DNA of 64,000 nucleotides, from assembly GCF_018613605.1 (NCBI RefSeq), contig NZ_JAGGPU010000028.1, positions 1-64,000 of the forward strand. The letters are read 5' to 3'. This DNA is from Pedobacter sp. ISL-64. Its GTDB lineage: Bacteria; Bacteroidota; Bacteroidia; Sphingobacteriales; Sphingobacteriaceae. Positions 16,924-24,753 of this stretch are shown piece after piece. The notes under the pieces are model-generated. The model had not been told where the DNA came from and searched no databases. It saw nothing but the letters and a program-made list of their open reading frames with translations. Both the position numbers and the translations under genes were made by a program. Every line of letters starts with the position of its first letter. Position 1 is the stretch's first letter.

Positions 16924-17990
16924 ATTTAGATTCCGAAGTTTTAAAAGCCTACGGATACGCTAAAGAAAATACACAAATTACACAAATAGGTACGGGTTTA
17001 ATTAACCGTACTTATTTGCTTTCACCCCTATCCGAAAAGAAGAAATACATTCTTCAAAATATAAATACTTCGGTTTTTAAATCACCCCAGACCATTGCCA
17101 GCAACCTGAGGTCTATTGCCGATTACCTCACTTTCACTTGCCCTGAATATCTTTTTATAAAGCCTGTTTCTACCACAAATAGTGAAGAAATGGCGCACAT
17201 TCATCATGAATATTGGCGGATGCTTCCTTTCGTGCCAAATACCATCTCGTTAGAAGTTTTAGCTGATCCTAAGCAAGCATACGAAGCTGCAAAACAATTT
17301 GGCAAACTGAGTAGATTATTAGATGATTTTAATGCAAAAACACTTCAGCCTACTATTCCGGGTTTCCACGATTTAGGCTTAAGGTACGAACAGTTTATTT
17401 TAGCCCTAAGCCATGCAGAAGAAACATTAAAAGATGAGGCAAAAGCACAGATTGAAGATGCGCTGGCACATAAATATATTTTAGATTATTATACCTCATA
17501 CTCCCACAGAACTGATTTTCCAGATCGTGTAATGCATCACGATACCAAAATCAGCAATGTTTTATTAGATGATAAGACTTACGAAGGTATCTGCGTAATC
17601 GATTTAGATACCATTATGCCTGGCAAGTTTATTTCCGACCTGGGCGATATGATGCGCACTTATCTTTGTGCCTTCTCTGAAAACGAAACCGATCTGGATA
17701 AGGTTAAGATTCGTTTGCCTTACTTTGAGGCCACAATAAAGGGTTACTTATCCGAAATGAAAAGTATTTTGACAGAAACAGAAAAAGAACTCATCTTATT
17801 CTCAGGAAAGTACATGATTTATATGCAAGCCCTGCGCTTCTTAACTGATTATTTGAGCGGTAACAAGTACTATCCTATTAGTTACCCCACACAAAATTTA
17901 GACCGGACCAAGAATCAGTTTAAACTATTGCAAGAAATTGCTGCAAACGAAAAAGAGTTACAGGATATTATTGAACAGAATTTAATTTAG
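16914..17990 (+). CDS. aminoglycoside-phosphotransferase-fold sugar kinase (NahK-like)
   Basis: A 358-residue kinase of the APH/choline kinase fold. The ATP loop is IGTGLINRTYLL (about residues 23-34). The catalytic Brenner motif is HHDTKISN (about 206-213), and the metal-binding motif is IDLDT followed by PGKFISDLGDMMR. The combination resembles N-acetylhexosamine 1-kinase. It overlaps the nucleotidyltransferase gene by 10 bases, which argues for a joint salvage pathway from free sugar to NDP-sugar, comparable in logic to AmgK-MurU of peptidoglycan recycling. The substrate is inferred. The channel gene downstream begins 6 bases later. Confidence 0.83.
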   Translation: MELNLDSEVLKAYGYAKENTQITQIGTGLINRTYLLSPLSEKKKYILQNINTSVFKSPQTIASNLRSIADYLTFTCPEYLFIKPVSTTNSEEMAHIHHEYWRMLPFVPNTISLEVLADPKQAYEAAKQFGKLSRLLDDFNAKTLQPTIPGFHDLGLRYEQFILALSHAEETLKDEAKAQIEDALAHKYILDYYTSYSHRTDFPDRVMHHDTKISNVLLDDKTYEGICVIDLDTIMPGKFISDLGDMMRTYLCAFSENETDLDKVKIRLPYFEATIKGYLSEMKSILTETEKELILFSGKYMIYMQALRFLTDYLSGNKYYPISYPTQNLDRTKNQFKLLQEIAANEKELQDIIEQNLI

Positions 17991-17996
17991 ATTTTT

Positions 17997-18689
17997 ATGT
18001 CAGACCGTGTTGAATTAAAGAAAGAATTTCAGATTGAACGAATGATTCTTTTTACTGATGCCGTTTTTGCAATCGCCATTACGCTCTTAATTATAGAAAT
18101 TAAGGCTCCAGAAATCCACAAAAATATGGGTTTTACTGAAATGGTCGATCAGTTGTTAAATTTAATCCCCAAATTTGTTGGATTTATTATCAGCTTTTTT
18201 GTTGTTGCGATTTACTGGCGCTCTCATCACCGCATGTTTTCTTTTATTAAAGATTACGATGATAAATTAATCTGGCTGAATTTCTTCTTTCTATTTTCGA
18301 TTATCCTTATGCCATTTAGTTCAGCTTATTATAGCGACAACACCACATATAGCCTCCCTTTTTGGTTTTATTCCTTAAATGTAGCGCTAACTGGCTTTCT
18401 CAATTATAGAATGTTGACTTACATTATTAAGCATAAAGGTCGTATTTCTGATGGATTTGACGATTTAAAAACCCGTCAGTTGGCTCGTTGGAGAACGTTG
18501 ATTGTACCGGCCATATTTTTGTTGGGTATCCTAATCGACCTACTTTTGCCGAGCACAAATAGTATGAATATGTTAAGCAGATTTACACCGATGTTAATTT
18601 GGCCGGCAATTGCTTTATTGAATAGGTTTTTTGGCAAAGCAAACGACTTGGAATATCATGAAAAACCCAAGGCAAGGCACAGAAAGTGA
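17997..18689 (+). CDS. TMEM175-family (DUF1211) potassium channel-like protein
   Basis: A 230-residue membrane protein with about six spans. The first helix carries FTDAVFAIAITLLIIEI, the TMEM175 signature (FSD motif, here FTD) that lines the pore. Bacterial TMEM175 proteins work as tetramers that conduct K+ with weak selectivity. Later spans include FVGFIISFFVVAIYW and LIWLNFFFLFSIILMPF. The C terminus is charged. It starts 6 bases after the sugar kinase gene and may be in the same transcript, without an obvious functional link. Confidence 0.88.
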   Translation: MSDRVELKKEFQIERMILFTDAVFAIAITLLIIEIKAPEIHKNMGFTEMVDQLLNLIPKFVGFIISFFVVAIYWRSHHRMFSFIKDYDDKLIWLNFFFLFSIILMPFSSAYYSDNTTYSLPFWFYSLNVALTGFLNYRMLTYIIKHKGRISDGFDDLKTRQLARWRTLIVPAIFLLGILIDLLLPSTNSMNMLSRFTPMLIWPAIALLNRFFGKANDLEYHEKPKARHRK

Positions 18690-18733
18690 TTTAATTTGAG
18701 TTGTAACATTTACACAGCTAAGGGCTAAACAAT

Positions 18734-19024
18734 ATGAAAGGAAATAGCTTTAAACCATTGATTTTCATTTCTGCAACACTCATTTTTTGTATTTTCACTT
18801 TTATAACACTTATTGCCGCAGGAGCTGTTGATGAAGGTACAGATGGCAATAGTGCCTTAATACAAGCATTAGCCAAACTATTTTACATCTTTCGTTTTTC
18901 TATGCATACCATATTTTTCAACTTTATGGCTGGAAGTTTTTTCTTTCTCGGGCTAGGAATAAATTGTTTATTCTACAGTTTTATAACAGAAAGGATCGTT
19001 TCTGCGTTAAGCAAAAGAAATTAA
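18734..19024 (+). CDS. small membrane protein, unknown function
   Basis: The 96-residue protein has two hydrophobic segments: residues 8-30 (LIFISATLIFCIFTFITLIA) and about 65-85 (FFNFMAGSFFFLGLGINCLF). The loop between them carries a few acidic residues. I recognise no family. It lies 44 bases after the TMEM175-type gene on the same strand and could end that operon. The strand and hydrophobic pattern make it a plausible gene, but there is no independent support. Confidence 0.6.
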   Translation: MKGNSFKPLIFISATLIFCIFTFITLIAAGAVDEGTDGNSALIQALAKLFYIFRFSMHTIFFNFMAGSFFFLGLGINCLFYSFITERIVSALSKRN

Positions 19025-19120
19025 ACAATATGCCAATATTTAACCATACCAGTCATTTAAGGAACACATAAGTTAACCTAATCGCTATTCAAACCCTTCC
19101 AAAAGCACTAACTCCCTTCC

Positions 19121-19200
19121 TAAACCCGACAGCAGCGGTTCCGATCCTTCATCGGATTAGCAAATGGCGGGGCTGCAGTTTCCGAAAAGTATTGAACCGC
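19121..19200 (+). repeat. constant-end, variable-hairpin repeat, copy A
   Basis: It begins TAAACCCGACAGCAGCGG, has a central hairpin TCCGAT-CCTTC-ATCGGA, and continues AGCAAATGGCGGGGCTG and TTTCCGAA. The ends match three other copies in the window (21487-21577, 52061-52140, 52484-52570), but each central hairpin differs. The rest of the 357-base gap between 19025 and 19381 is AT-rich, apart from the dnaK terminator. Confidence 0.7.
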
Positions 19201-19300
19201 TCATTTCCAAATTCTTTTTACCATATAAGACATATTAGAAACATATAAGTTTAAATTTAAATGGTTTTACATTTTTATCCAACCAATGCTTAAAAAGCAA

Positions 19301-19334
19301 AAAAGCGCTCCTGAACTTAATCAGAAACGCTTTT
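19301..19334 (-). terminator. intrinsic terminator after dnaK
   Basis: On the minus strand AAAAGCG pairs with CGCTTTT across a 20-base loop and runs into T-rich sequence, 48 bases after the dnaK stop codon. It is T-rich on both sides and may work in both directions. Confidence 0.75.
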
Positions 19335-19381
19335 ATTTTATCCTCCCAAGACTTACACCTCAGAAATCAGACTCAAGACTA

Positions 19382-21292
19382 TTATTTCTTATCGTCTTCT
19401 TTTACTTCTTCAAAATCAACATCGGTAACGTTATCGCCACCACCTTGAGGCTGACCATCAGCTTGTGCTTGTTCGCCACCCTGAGGTTGCTCACCGGCTT
19501 TGTACATTTCCTCAGATGCTGCGTTCCATGCATTTTGCAATTCAGCTTGTGCTGCATCAATATCTGCAAAGTTACGAGAACCGTGCGCTGCTTTTAATTT
19601 CTCTAAACCAGCTTCGATCGGTGCTTTTTTATCAGCAGATAATTTATCACCAAACTCTTTTAATTGTTTCTCAGTTGAGAAGATTAAAGCATCAGCGCCA
19701 TTGATTTTATCAGCTTCTTCTTTCTGCTTAGCATCGTCTGCTGCATTAGCTTCAGCTTCTTCTTTCATTTTTTTGATCTCAGCGTCAGTTAAACCTGAAG
19801 ATGCTTCGATACGGATTTTTTGCTCTTTGCCGGTAGCTTTATCTTTAGCACTAACGTGTAAGATACCGTTGGCATCAATATCAAACGATACTTCTACCTG
19901 AGGCACACCACGAGGTGCTGGTGGGATACCATCTAAAATGAAACGGCCAATTGTACGGTTCTGAGCAGCCATTGGACGCTCTCCTTGTAAAATGTGGATC
20001 TCTACCGAAGGTTGGTTATCAGCTGCGGTTGAGAAAGTTTCCGATTTTTTAGTTGGGATAGTTGTGTTAGACTCGATTAATTTTGTCATTACACCACCCA
20101 TCGTTTCGATACCTAATGATAAAGGTGTAACGTCTAATAACAATACATCTTTAACATCACCAGTTAACACACCACCTTGAATAGCAGCACCGATTGCCAC
20201 AACCTCATCAGGGTTAACACCTTTACTTGGCTCTTTACCAAAGAAAGCTTTAACCGCTTCCTGAATAGCAGGGATACGTGTAGAACCACCTACCAAGATA
20301 ATTTCGTCGATATCGCTTGTGCTTAAACCAGCATTTTTCAAAGCAGATTTACAAGGATCGATAGTACGTTTGATCAAACTATCAGCTAATTGCTCAAATT
20401 TAGCACGGGTTAAGGTACGTACTAAGTGTTTAGGGCCGCTGGCATCAGCAGTAATGTATGGTAAGTTAATTTCAGTAGAAGTTGTGCTCGATAACTCAAT
20501 TTTAGCTTTCTCAGCAGCTTCTTTTAAACGTTGTAAAGCCATTGGGTCTTTAGCTAAATCCATGCTGTTTTCAGCTTTGAACTCGTCAGTTAACCAATCG
20601 ATAATAATGTGGTCAAAGTCATCACCACCTAAGTGAGTATCACCATCAGTAGATTTTACTTCGAAAACACCATCACCTAATTCTAAAACAGAAACATCAT
20701 GTGTACCACCGCCACAGTCAAACACAACAATTTTCATGTCTTTGTGTGCTTTATCTAAACCATAAGCTAAAGCAGCTGCAGTTGGTTCGTTAATGATACG
20801 TTTTACTGTTAAACCTGCAATTTCGCCAGCTTCTTTGGTAGCCTGACGTTGTGCATCGTTAAAATAAGCTGGTACAGTAATTACCGCTTCAGTTACTTCC
20901 TGACCCAGGAAATCTTCAGCAGTTTTTTTCATTTTCTGTAAAATCATTGCAGAAATCTCTTGTGGAGTATATTTTCTGTCGTCGATTTCAACACGTGGTG
21001 TATTGTTATCACCTTTAACTACTTTATATGGTACACGCCCAGCTTCTTTCGCACTTTCGTCGTAGCTGTTACCCATAAAGCGTTTAATCGAATATATCGT
21101 TTTTGTTGGGTTGGTTATAGCCTGACGTTTAGCAGGCTCGCCAACCTTACGCTCACCGTTTTCTGCAAAAGCAACAATAGACGGTGTAGTACGTTTACCC
21201 TCACTGTTTGCGATAACTACAGGCTCGTTGCCCTCCATTACGCTCACGCAAGAGTTTGTTGTTCCTAAGTCTATTCCAATAATTTTTCCCAT
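19382..21292 (-). CDS. dnaK: molecular chaperone DnaK (Hsp70)
   Basis: Full-length Hsp70 of 636 residues. The ATPase domain begins IGIDLGTTNSCVSV and carries the second phosphate motif VVFDCGGGTHDVSVLEL and the adenosine motif ILVGGSTRIPA. The interdomain linker is DVLLLDVTPLSLGIE. The substrate-binding beta domain and helical lid follow, with a Gln/Gly-rich tail ending DVDFEEVKEDDKK. I chose the ATG at 21292, since the 22 codons upstream have no family counterpart. It stands alone: grpE and dnaJ are not adjacent, though a J-domain protein lies at 12350. No CIRCE element is visible, but a sigma-54-like motif lies upstream. Confidence 0.97.
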   Translation of the reverse strand: MGKIIGIDLGTTNSCVSVMEGNEPVVIANSEGKRTTPSIVAFAENGERKVGEPAKRQAITNPTKTIYSIKRFMGNSYDESAKEAGRVPYKVVKGDNNTPRVEIDDRKYTPQEISAMILQKMKKTAEDFLGQEVTEAVITVPAYFNDAQRQATKEAGEIAGLTVKRIINEPTAAALAYGLDKAHKDMKIVVFDCGGGTHDVSVLELGDGVFEVKSTDGDTHLGGDDFDHIIIDWLTDEFKAENSMDLAKDPMALQRLKEAAEKAKIELSSTTSTEINLPYITADASGPKHLVRTLTRAKFEQLADSLIKRTIDPCKSALKNAGLSTSDIDEIILVGGSTRIPAIQEAVKAFFGKEPSKGVNPDEVVAIGAAIQGGVLTGDVKDVLLLDVTPLSLGIETMGGVMTKLIESNTTIPTKKSETFSTAADNQPSVEIHILQGERPMAAQNRTIGRFILDGIPPAPRGVPQVEVSFDIDANGILHVSAKDKATGKEQKIRIEASSGLTDAEIKKMKEEAEANAADDAKQKEEADKINGADALIFSTEKQLKEFGDKLSADKKAPIEAGLEKLKAAHGSRNFADIDAAQAELQNAWNAASEEMYKAGEQPQGGEQAQADGQPQGGGDNVTDVDFEEVKEDDKK

Positions 21293-21340
21293 TGTATTTG
21301 TATTTTCTCTTTTTAAAGTATTATAATTTCTACTCCTATT

Positions 21341-21358
21341 AAACAATGCTTGTGCCAA
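21341..21358 (-). promoter_or_regulatory. sigma-54-like motif upstream of dnaK
   Basis: On the minus strand the sequence TTGGCACAAGCATTGTTT lies about 50 bases before the dnaK ATG. TGGCAC-N5-TTGT is one base from the -24/-12 consensus (TGGCAC-N5-TTGC), with correct spacing. No match to the usual Bacteroidota -33/-7 promoter is clear here. The TTGGCA also forms a short inverted repeat with TGCCAA just upstream. Confidence 0.4.
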
Positions 21359-21486
21359 TTGGGTTTTGGCAGATAATACTGGTAAAAGACTGATAAAATG
21401 TAAAAAAAGAGACTATAGTTTACTGACAGCATGACAGAATAAGCTGAAAGACAAATTCCTTAAAATGATTTAAAAATGAAAGTCAG

Positions 21487-21577
21487 CAGTACTTCGGAGG
21501 CAGCAGCCCGTCCTAAAGGGACTCCTTTGGAGCTAATCGCTTTAATCGTTTCACTCGTGCCCGCTATTATCGGGTTT
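21487..21577 (-). repeat. constant-end, variable-hairpin repeat, copy C
   Basis: Read on the minus strand it begins TAAACCCGATAATAGCGGGC, has an internal CTCCAAAGGAG/CCCTTTAGG hairpin region, and ends GGGCTGCTGCCTCCGAAGTA. It is the longest of the four copies. A 63-codon frame on the plus strand (21476-21667) runs across it and is not a gene. Confidence 0.65.
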
Positions 21578-21715
21578 ATTGAACAGCATTTTTTGCGCTT
21601 CGGTGATAAAACACAAGCAGAAATAATGAGTGATCATCTAAATGCCCTCAAAGTTTTATATCTTTAAATTACAATCAATCGGTGCAATCATTTAATCTGT
21701 ATAATCCAATCTATA

Positions 21716-22075
21716 ATGCAATTAGCAGCACAAATCGTAATCGGCTTAGTGGCCTTCATCCACATCTATATCCTTTGGTTAGAAATGTTCGCCTGGACCA
21801 CCAAGGCACCGAAAGTATTTAAAACCATCCCAAAAGATTTATTTGTGCCAACAAAAACACTGGCAGCAAACCAGGGATTATACAATGGCTTTTTAGCAGC
21901 AGGTTTAATTTGGTCGTTATGCATAACCGATCATCACTGGAAATTTTATGTGGCCATATTCTTTTTAACCTGTGTCATTATCGCTGGTATTTATGGCGCT
22001 GCAACGGCCAGTAAAAAAATTCTTTACGTACAGTCGATTCCAGCTTTAATAGCACTGATTTTATTGCATCTGTAA
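21716..22075 (+). CDS. DUF1304 family membrane protein
   Basis: The 119-residue protein has four membrane spans and matches DUF1304: LAAQIVIGLVAFIHIYILWLEMFAW, then a TLAANQGLYNGFLAAGLIWSL core (the conserved NQGLYN motif), then IFFLTCVIIAGIYGA and IPALIALILLHL. Function of the family is unknown. Length is normal and the ATG opens directly into the first helix. It stands alone after the repeat; the L,D-transpeptidase-like gene follows 65 bases later. Confidence 0.88.
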   Translation: MQLAAQIVIGLVAFIHIYILWLEMFAWTTKAPKVFKTIPKDLFVPTKTLAANQGLYNGFLAAGLIWSLCITDHHWKFYVAIFFLTCVIIAGIYGAATASKKILYVQSIPALIALILLHL

Positions 22076-22140
22076 GTTCCATTCTATTGGTTGGTGTCGC
22101 ACCAACCTACATAGTAAGTTCCTAGCGCCATCAACATAAT

Positions 22141-22716
22141 ATGCATAAGCTATCCGCTCTTCTTATCTTGTTTACGTTGTTCGGCTTTAAACCCAGGGCT
22201 AATCACTACGTAAGTGCAGACAGAATTAAGGAAGCATTGGCCTTCTGCCAGAAAAATAAGATGGATACTTCAATCGCCATTATGATTGATATGAGTATCC
22301 ATTCTGGTAAAAACAGAATTTTTGTTTACGATTTTAAGCAAAAAGAAATCACCATCGAAGGTCTTTGTGCCCATGGTGTTGGTGGCGGCAGTACGCCAAC
22401 CAAACTGGTTTTCAGCAACAAAGAAGGCAGTTATTGCACCTCTTTAGGCAAATACAAAGTTAAAGGCCGCTCATACAGCAATTGGGGGATTAATGTACAT
22501 TATAAAATGTACGGTTTAGAAAAAACGAATAGTAATGCTTTTAAACGGATTGTGGTTTTACATTCCTACACGCCAGTTCCCAACCAGGAAATTTACCCCC
22601 AAACTTTATTCGGACAAAGTGCTGGCTGCCCCGTTTTGTCAGACGGTACCATGCGAAAGATTGATGCGTTGCTCAAAACCAAGAAAAAAACCGTGTTGCT
22701 TTGGATATATGTTTGA
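22141..22716 (+). CDS. murein L,D-transpeptidase catalytic domain protein
   Basis: The 191-residue protein begins with a short signal segment (LSALLILFTLFGFKPRA) and then a YkuD-like catalytic fold. The conserved His is H141 in VVLHSYTPV and the catalytic Cys is C163 in GQSAGCPVLS, the family's S-x-G-C pattern. GVGGGSTPTKLVFSN and SLGKYKVKG are further family landmarks. Enzymes of this group form or trim 3-3 cross-links in the cell wall, or tether proteins; which of these applies here is not known. It acts in the periplasm. Confidence 0.87.
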   Translation: MHKLSALLILFTLFGFKPRANHYVSADRIKEALAFCQKNKMDTSIAIMIDMSIHSGKNRIFVYDFKQKEITIEGLCAHGVGGGSTPTKLVFSNKEGSYCTSLGKYKVKGRSYSNWGINVHYKMYGLEKTNSNAFKRIVVLHSYTPVPNQEIYPQTLFGQSAGCPVLSDGTMRKIDALLKTKKKTVLLWIYV

Positions 22717-23276
22717 CTTGCCGTCATCTTGAGGGATAATTTATTGTATAAAAATCAATAAATGACGCATATCCTTTTTTTGCCCAGAGGCTCATTCTTG
22801 CCTCGGCTCACCGCCGCTGAAAGGCTCTTTCTTTTTGGCATCAAAAAGACCAGCATAGCTAGCTTGAATGCCGTTGAAAACCTAAAGACCCATGAAAAAA
22901 CAAAAAATTCCGGCTGAAAATTTATTCATTTGTATTCTAGTTTTCAGCTGCATTCATGAGGGCTTCGCCGTTTTCTTTAGAGGTTAGTGGTGTGGGTGGG
23001 GGCAGTGCGGCCCGAAAAATTTGTTAGGCCGGATTTAAGTAGAACGGGGATATGGTGCTACGGCCTAATTGGGCGGAAATACAAAATCACATAAACCGCT
23101 CATATTTAAATAATTATAAAACAACATCACTGGTAATTTGTTTCAGGGTCTATTATCGTGAAGGATTCTGAAACAAGTTCAGAATGACGATTGCTCTTAT
23201 AGCTTAACCTAGCATCATGATTTCAGCAATGGCTTTGCATTTCTTTGCGAAAAACTTAGCGTTCTTTGCGGTTAAA
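22717..23276. other. 560-base gap with GC-rich block and repeat remnant
   Basis: Around 22730 is a half copy of the CGTCAT repeat (CGTCATCTTGAGG). From about 22785 to 23095 runs a block richer in G and C than its surroundings, with GCCTCGGCTCACCGCCGCTG, CGGCCCGAAAAATTTG and GGCCGGATTTAAG. It has no long open frame and looks like a decayed or dispersed intergenic element. At 23157-23190 lies a CTGAAACAAGTTCAG-ATGACGA repeat copy. The last 80 bases are AT-rich. Confidence 0.5.
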
Positions 23277-24464
23277 TTACAGTTCCAACAGTCTTTCTAA
23301 ATGATGATAGCCAATTCCAAAGTATTCCTTACTTGCTTTAATTTTCTGTAAAATATCTGCTTTCTTCTCTGTTCCATGCTCCTTGCCCTTTACCCCCACC
23401 ACAAGCACATTTTTAGGTGTATGTGCATCCGAAATAAATTCGAAAACTTTGGTTTTATATCCGAAATATTCTAAGATCAAGGCACGGATTCCATCGGTAA
23501 CCATTTCGGCCTGGCGTTCTAAAAAGATGCCATATTTAGTTAAAAACGAAACATCATTCTTCACTTTATGTTGCTCAATCTCTCTACGGATCTGTTTGTG
23601 GCAACAAGGTGCAACAACAATCAGTTCGGCATTGGCTTTAATCCCTTTAAAAATGGCATCGTCTGTAGCGGTATCGCAGGCATGTAATGCAATTAAGAGG
23701 TTTACATCCTCAGCATTATAATCTTCAATCGTTCCCTGAACAAAATTCAGTCTATCAAAATCAGATTTAACAGCAACCTGATTACATAAATCAACCATAT
23801 CCTGACGATACTCCACGCCTATAACTTCAGTTTCGAGCTTTAAAACCGAATGCAGATAATCGTAGAGCGCAAAAGTTAAATAACCTTTACCTGAACCCAT
23901 ATCAGCTACCTTTTTAATGGTTCCTTCTGGCAGCTCTTTAATTAAAGAACTTAAAATTTCGATATAATGGTTAATCTGGCGGAATTTATCCTGCGCATTT
24001 TTGAAAACCTTTCCTTCTGCATCGGTGATTTTCAATTCCGTTAAATAAGACTTCGCCTCTGGTTTAATCAACCTGGCTTTTTCTTTATCGTGTTTGGCCG
24101 GCGGCGCTGCTGCACTTGATGCTTTGCTTTCCCTAAAAACAACCTTGCCATTGTTCAGTTCCTCCAAAATCAGATCCTTTTCGGTGGTAAACAAAGTACC
24201 GATTTTAAAACCTTTTTCAAGATAATCGGTAATCAAGCCTATTGCTTCATCAACTGCATAGTTTTTCACCACATCGCGGGTTTTATAGCGATAAGTAAAG
24301 GCCAGTTTATCTTCACGTTTAATCACCACCTTACGCACAAGAATCTGCTTTAATGCTTCCTCTTCACCTTTATAATTCCCTAATGATACCTTTACAAAAA
24401 TTGCTGCATTTAGGCTTTCTTTTAAGGCTATCTTAAATTGTTTGATATATTCTGACACAGGCAT
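23277..24464 (-). CDS. SAM-dependent methyltransferase (Methyltransf_32 type)
   Basis: A 395-residue protein with an N-terminal region of about 130 residues of unknown fold and a class I methyltransferase domain in the second half. SAM motif I is VADMGSGKGYLTFALYDYL, and VIGVEYRQDMVDLCNQ is the following acidic strand. LLIALHACDTATDDAIFKG and VVAPCCHKQIRRE are typical of the METTL25/GSTCD-like group, where the Cys pair sits near the active site. The target (RNA or protein) is unknown. I prefer the ATG at 24464 to the TTG at 24482. It stands alone. Confidence 0.85.
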   Translation of the reverse strand: MPVSEYIKQFKIALKESLNAAIFVKVSLGNYKGEEEALKQILVRKVVIKREDKLAFTYRYKTRDVVKNYAVDEAIGLITDYLEKGFKIGTLFTTEKDLILEELNNGKVVFRESKASSAAAPPAKHDKEKARLIKPEAKSYLTELKITDAEGKVFKNAQDKFRQINHYIEILSSLIKELPEGTIKKVADMGSGKGYLTFALYDYLHSVLKLETEVIGVEYRQDMVDLCNQVAVKSDFDRLNFVQGTIEDYNAEDVNLLIALHACDTATDDAIFKGIKANAELIVVAPCCHKQIRREIEQHKVKNDVSFLTKYGIFLERQAEMVTDGIRALILEYFGYKTKVFEFISDAHTPKNVLVVGVKGKEHGTEKKADILQKIKASKEYFGIGYHHLERLLEL

Positions 24465-24753
24465 CGATAATTTTAACACCAAAGATAATCAAGTTTATTA
24501 GGAGCAGAACACATCCATGATAATGTAACAATAGAGCGACTTTATAAAATTGATGGAAGATGTAAAATGTAATATGTACATGCATCTCCAACTCCAAAAA
24601 CCGCTACGATTGCATTAAACAAATGAATGACGTAATACGATTTAGAAATACACCTGGGCAATATTATCTATATTGATTCCAAAGTAGCCGAACACTTTTA
24701 TTTCAAAAAATTAAGTTTTAGATTAGAGTATATAAAACATCTAACCATAATCA

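Noticed and set aside
19465..21268. Several plus-strand frames opposite dnaK
   Set aside because: All are antisense to a clear Hsp70 gene with strong codon bias.
21476..21667. 63-codon plus-strand frame
   Set aside because: It runs across a copy of the variable-hairpin repeat and its translation reflects repeat sequence, not a protein family.
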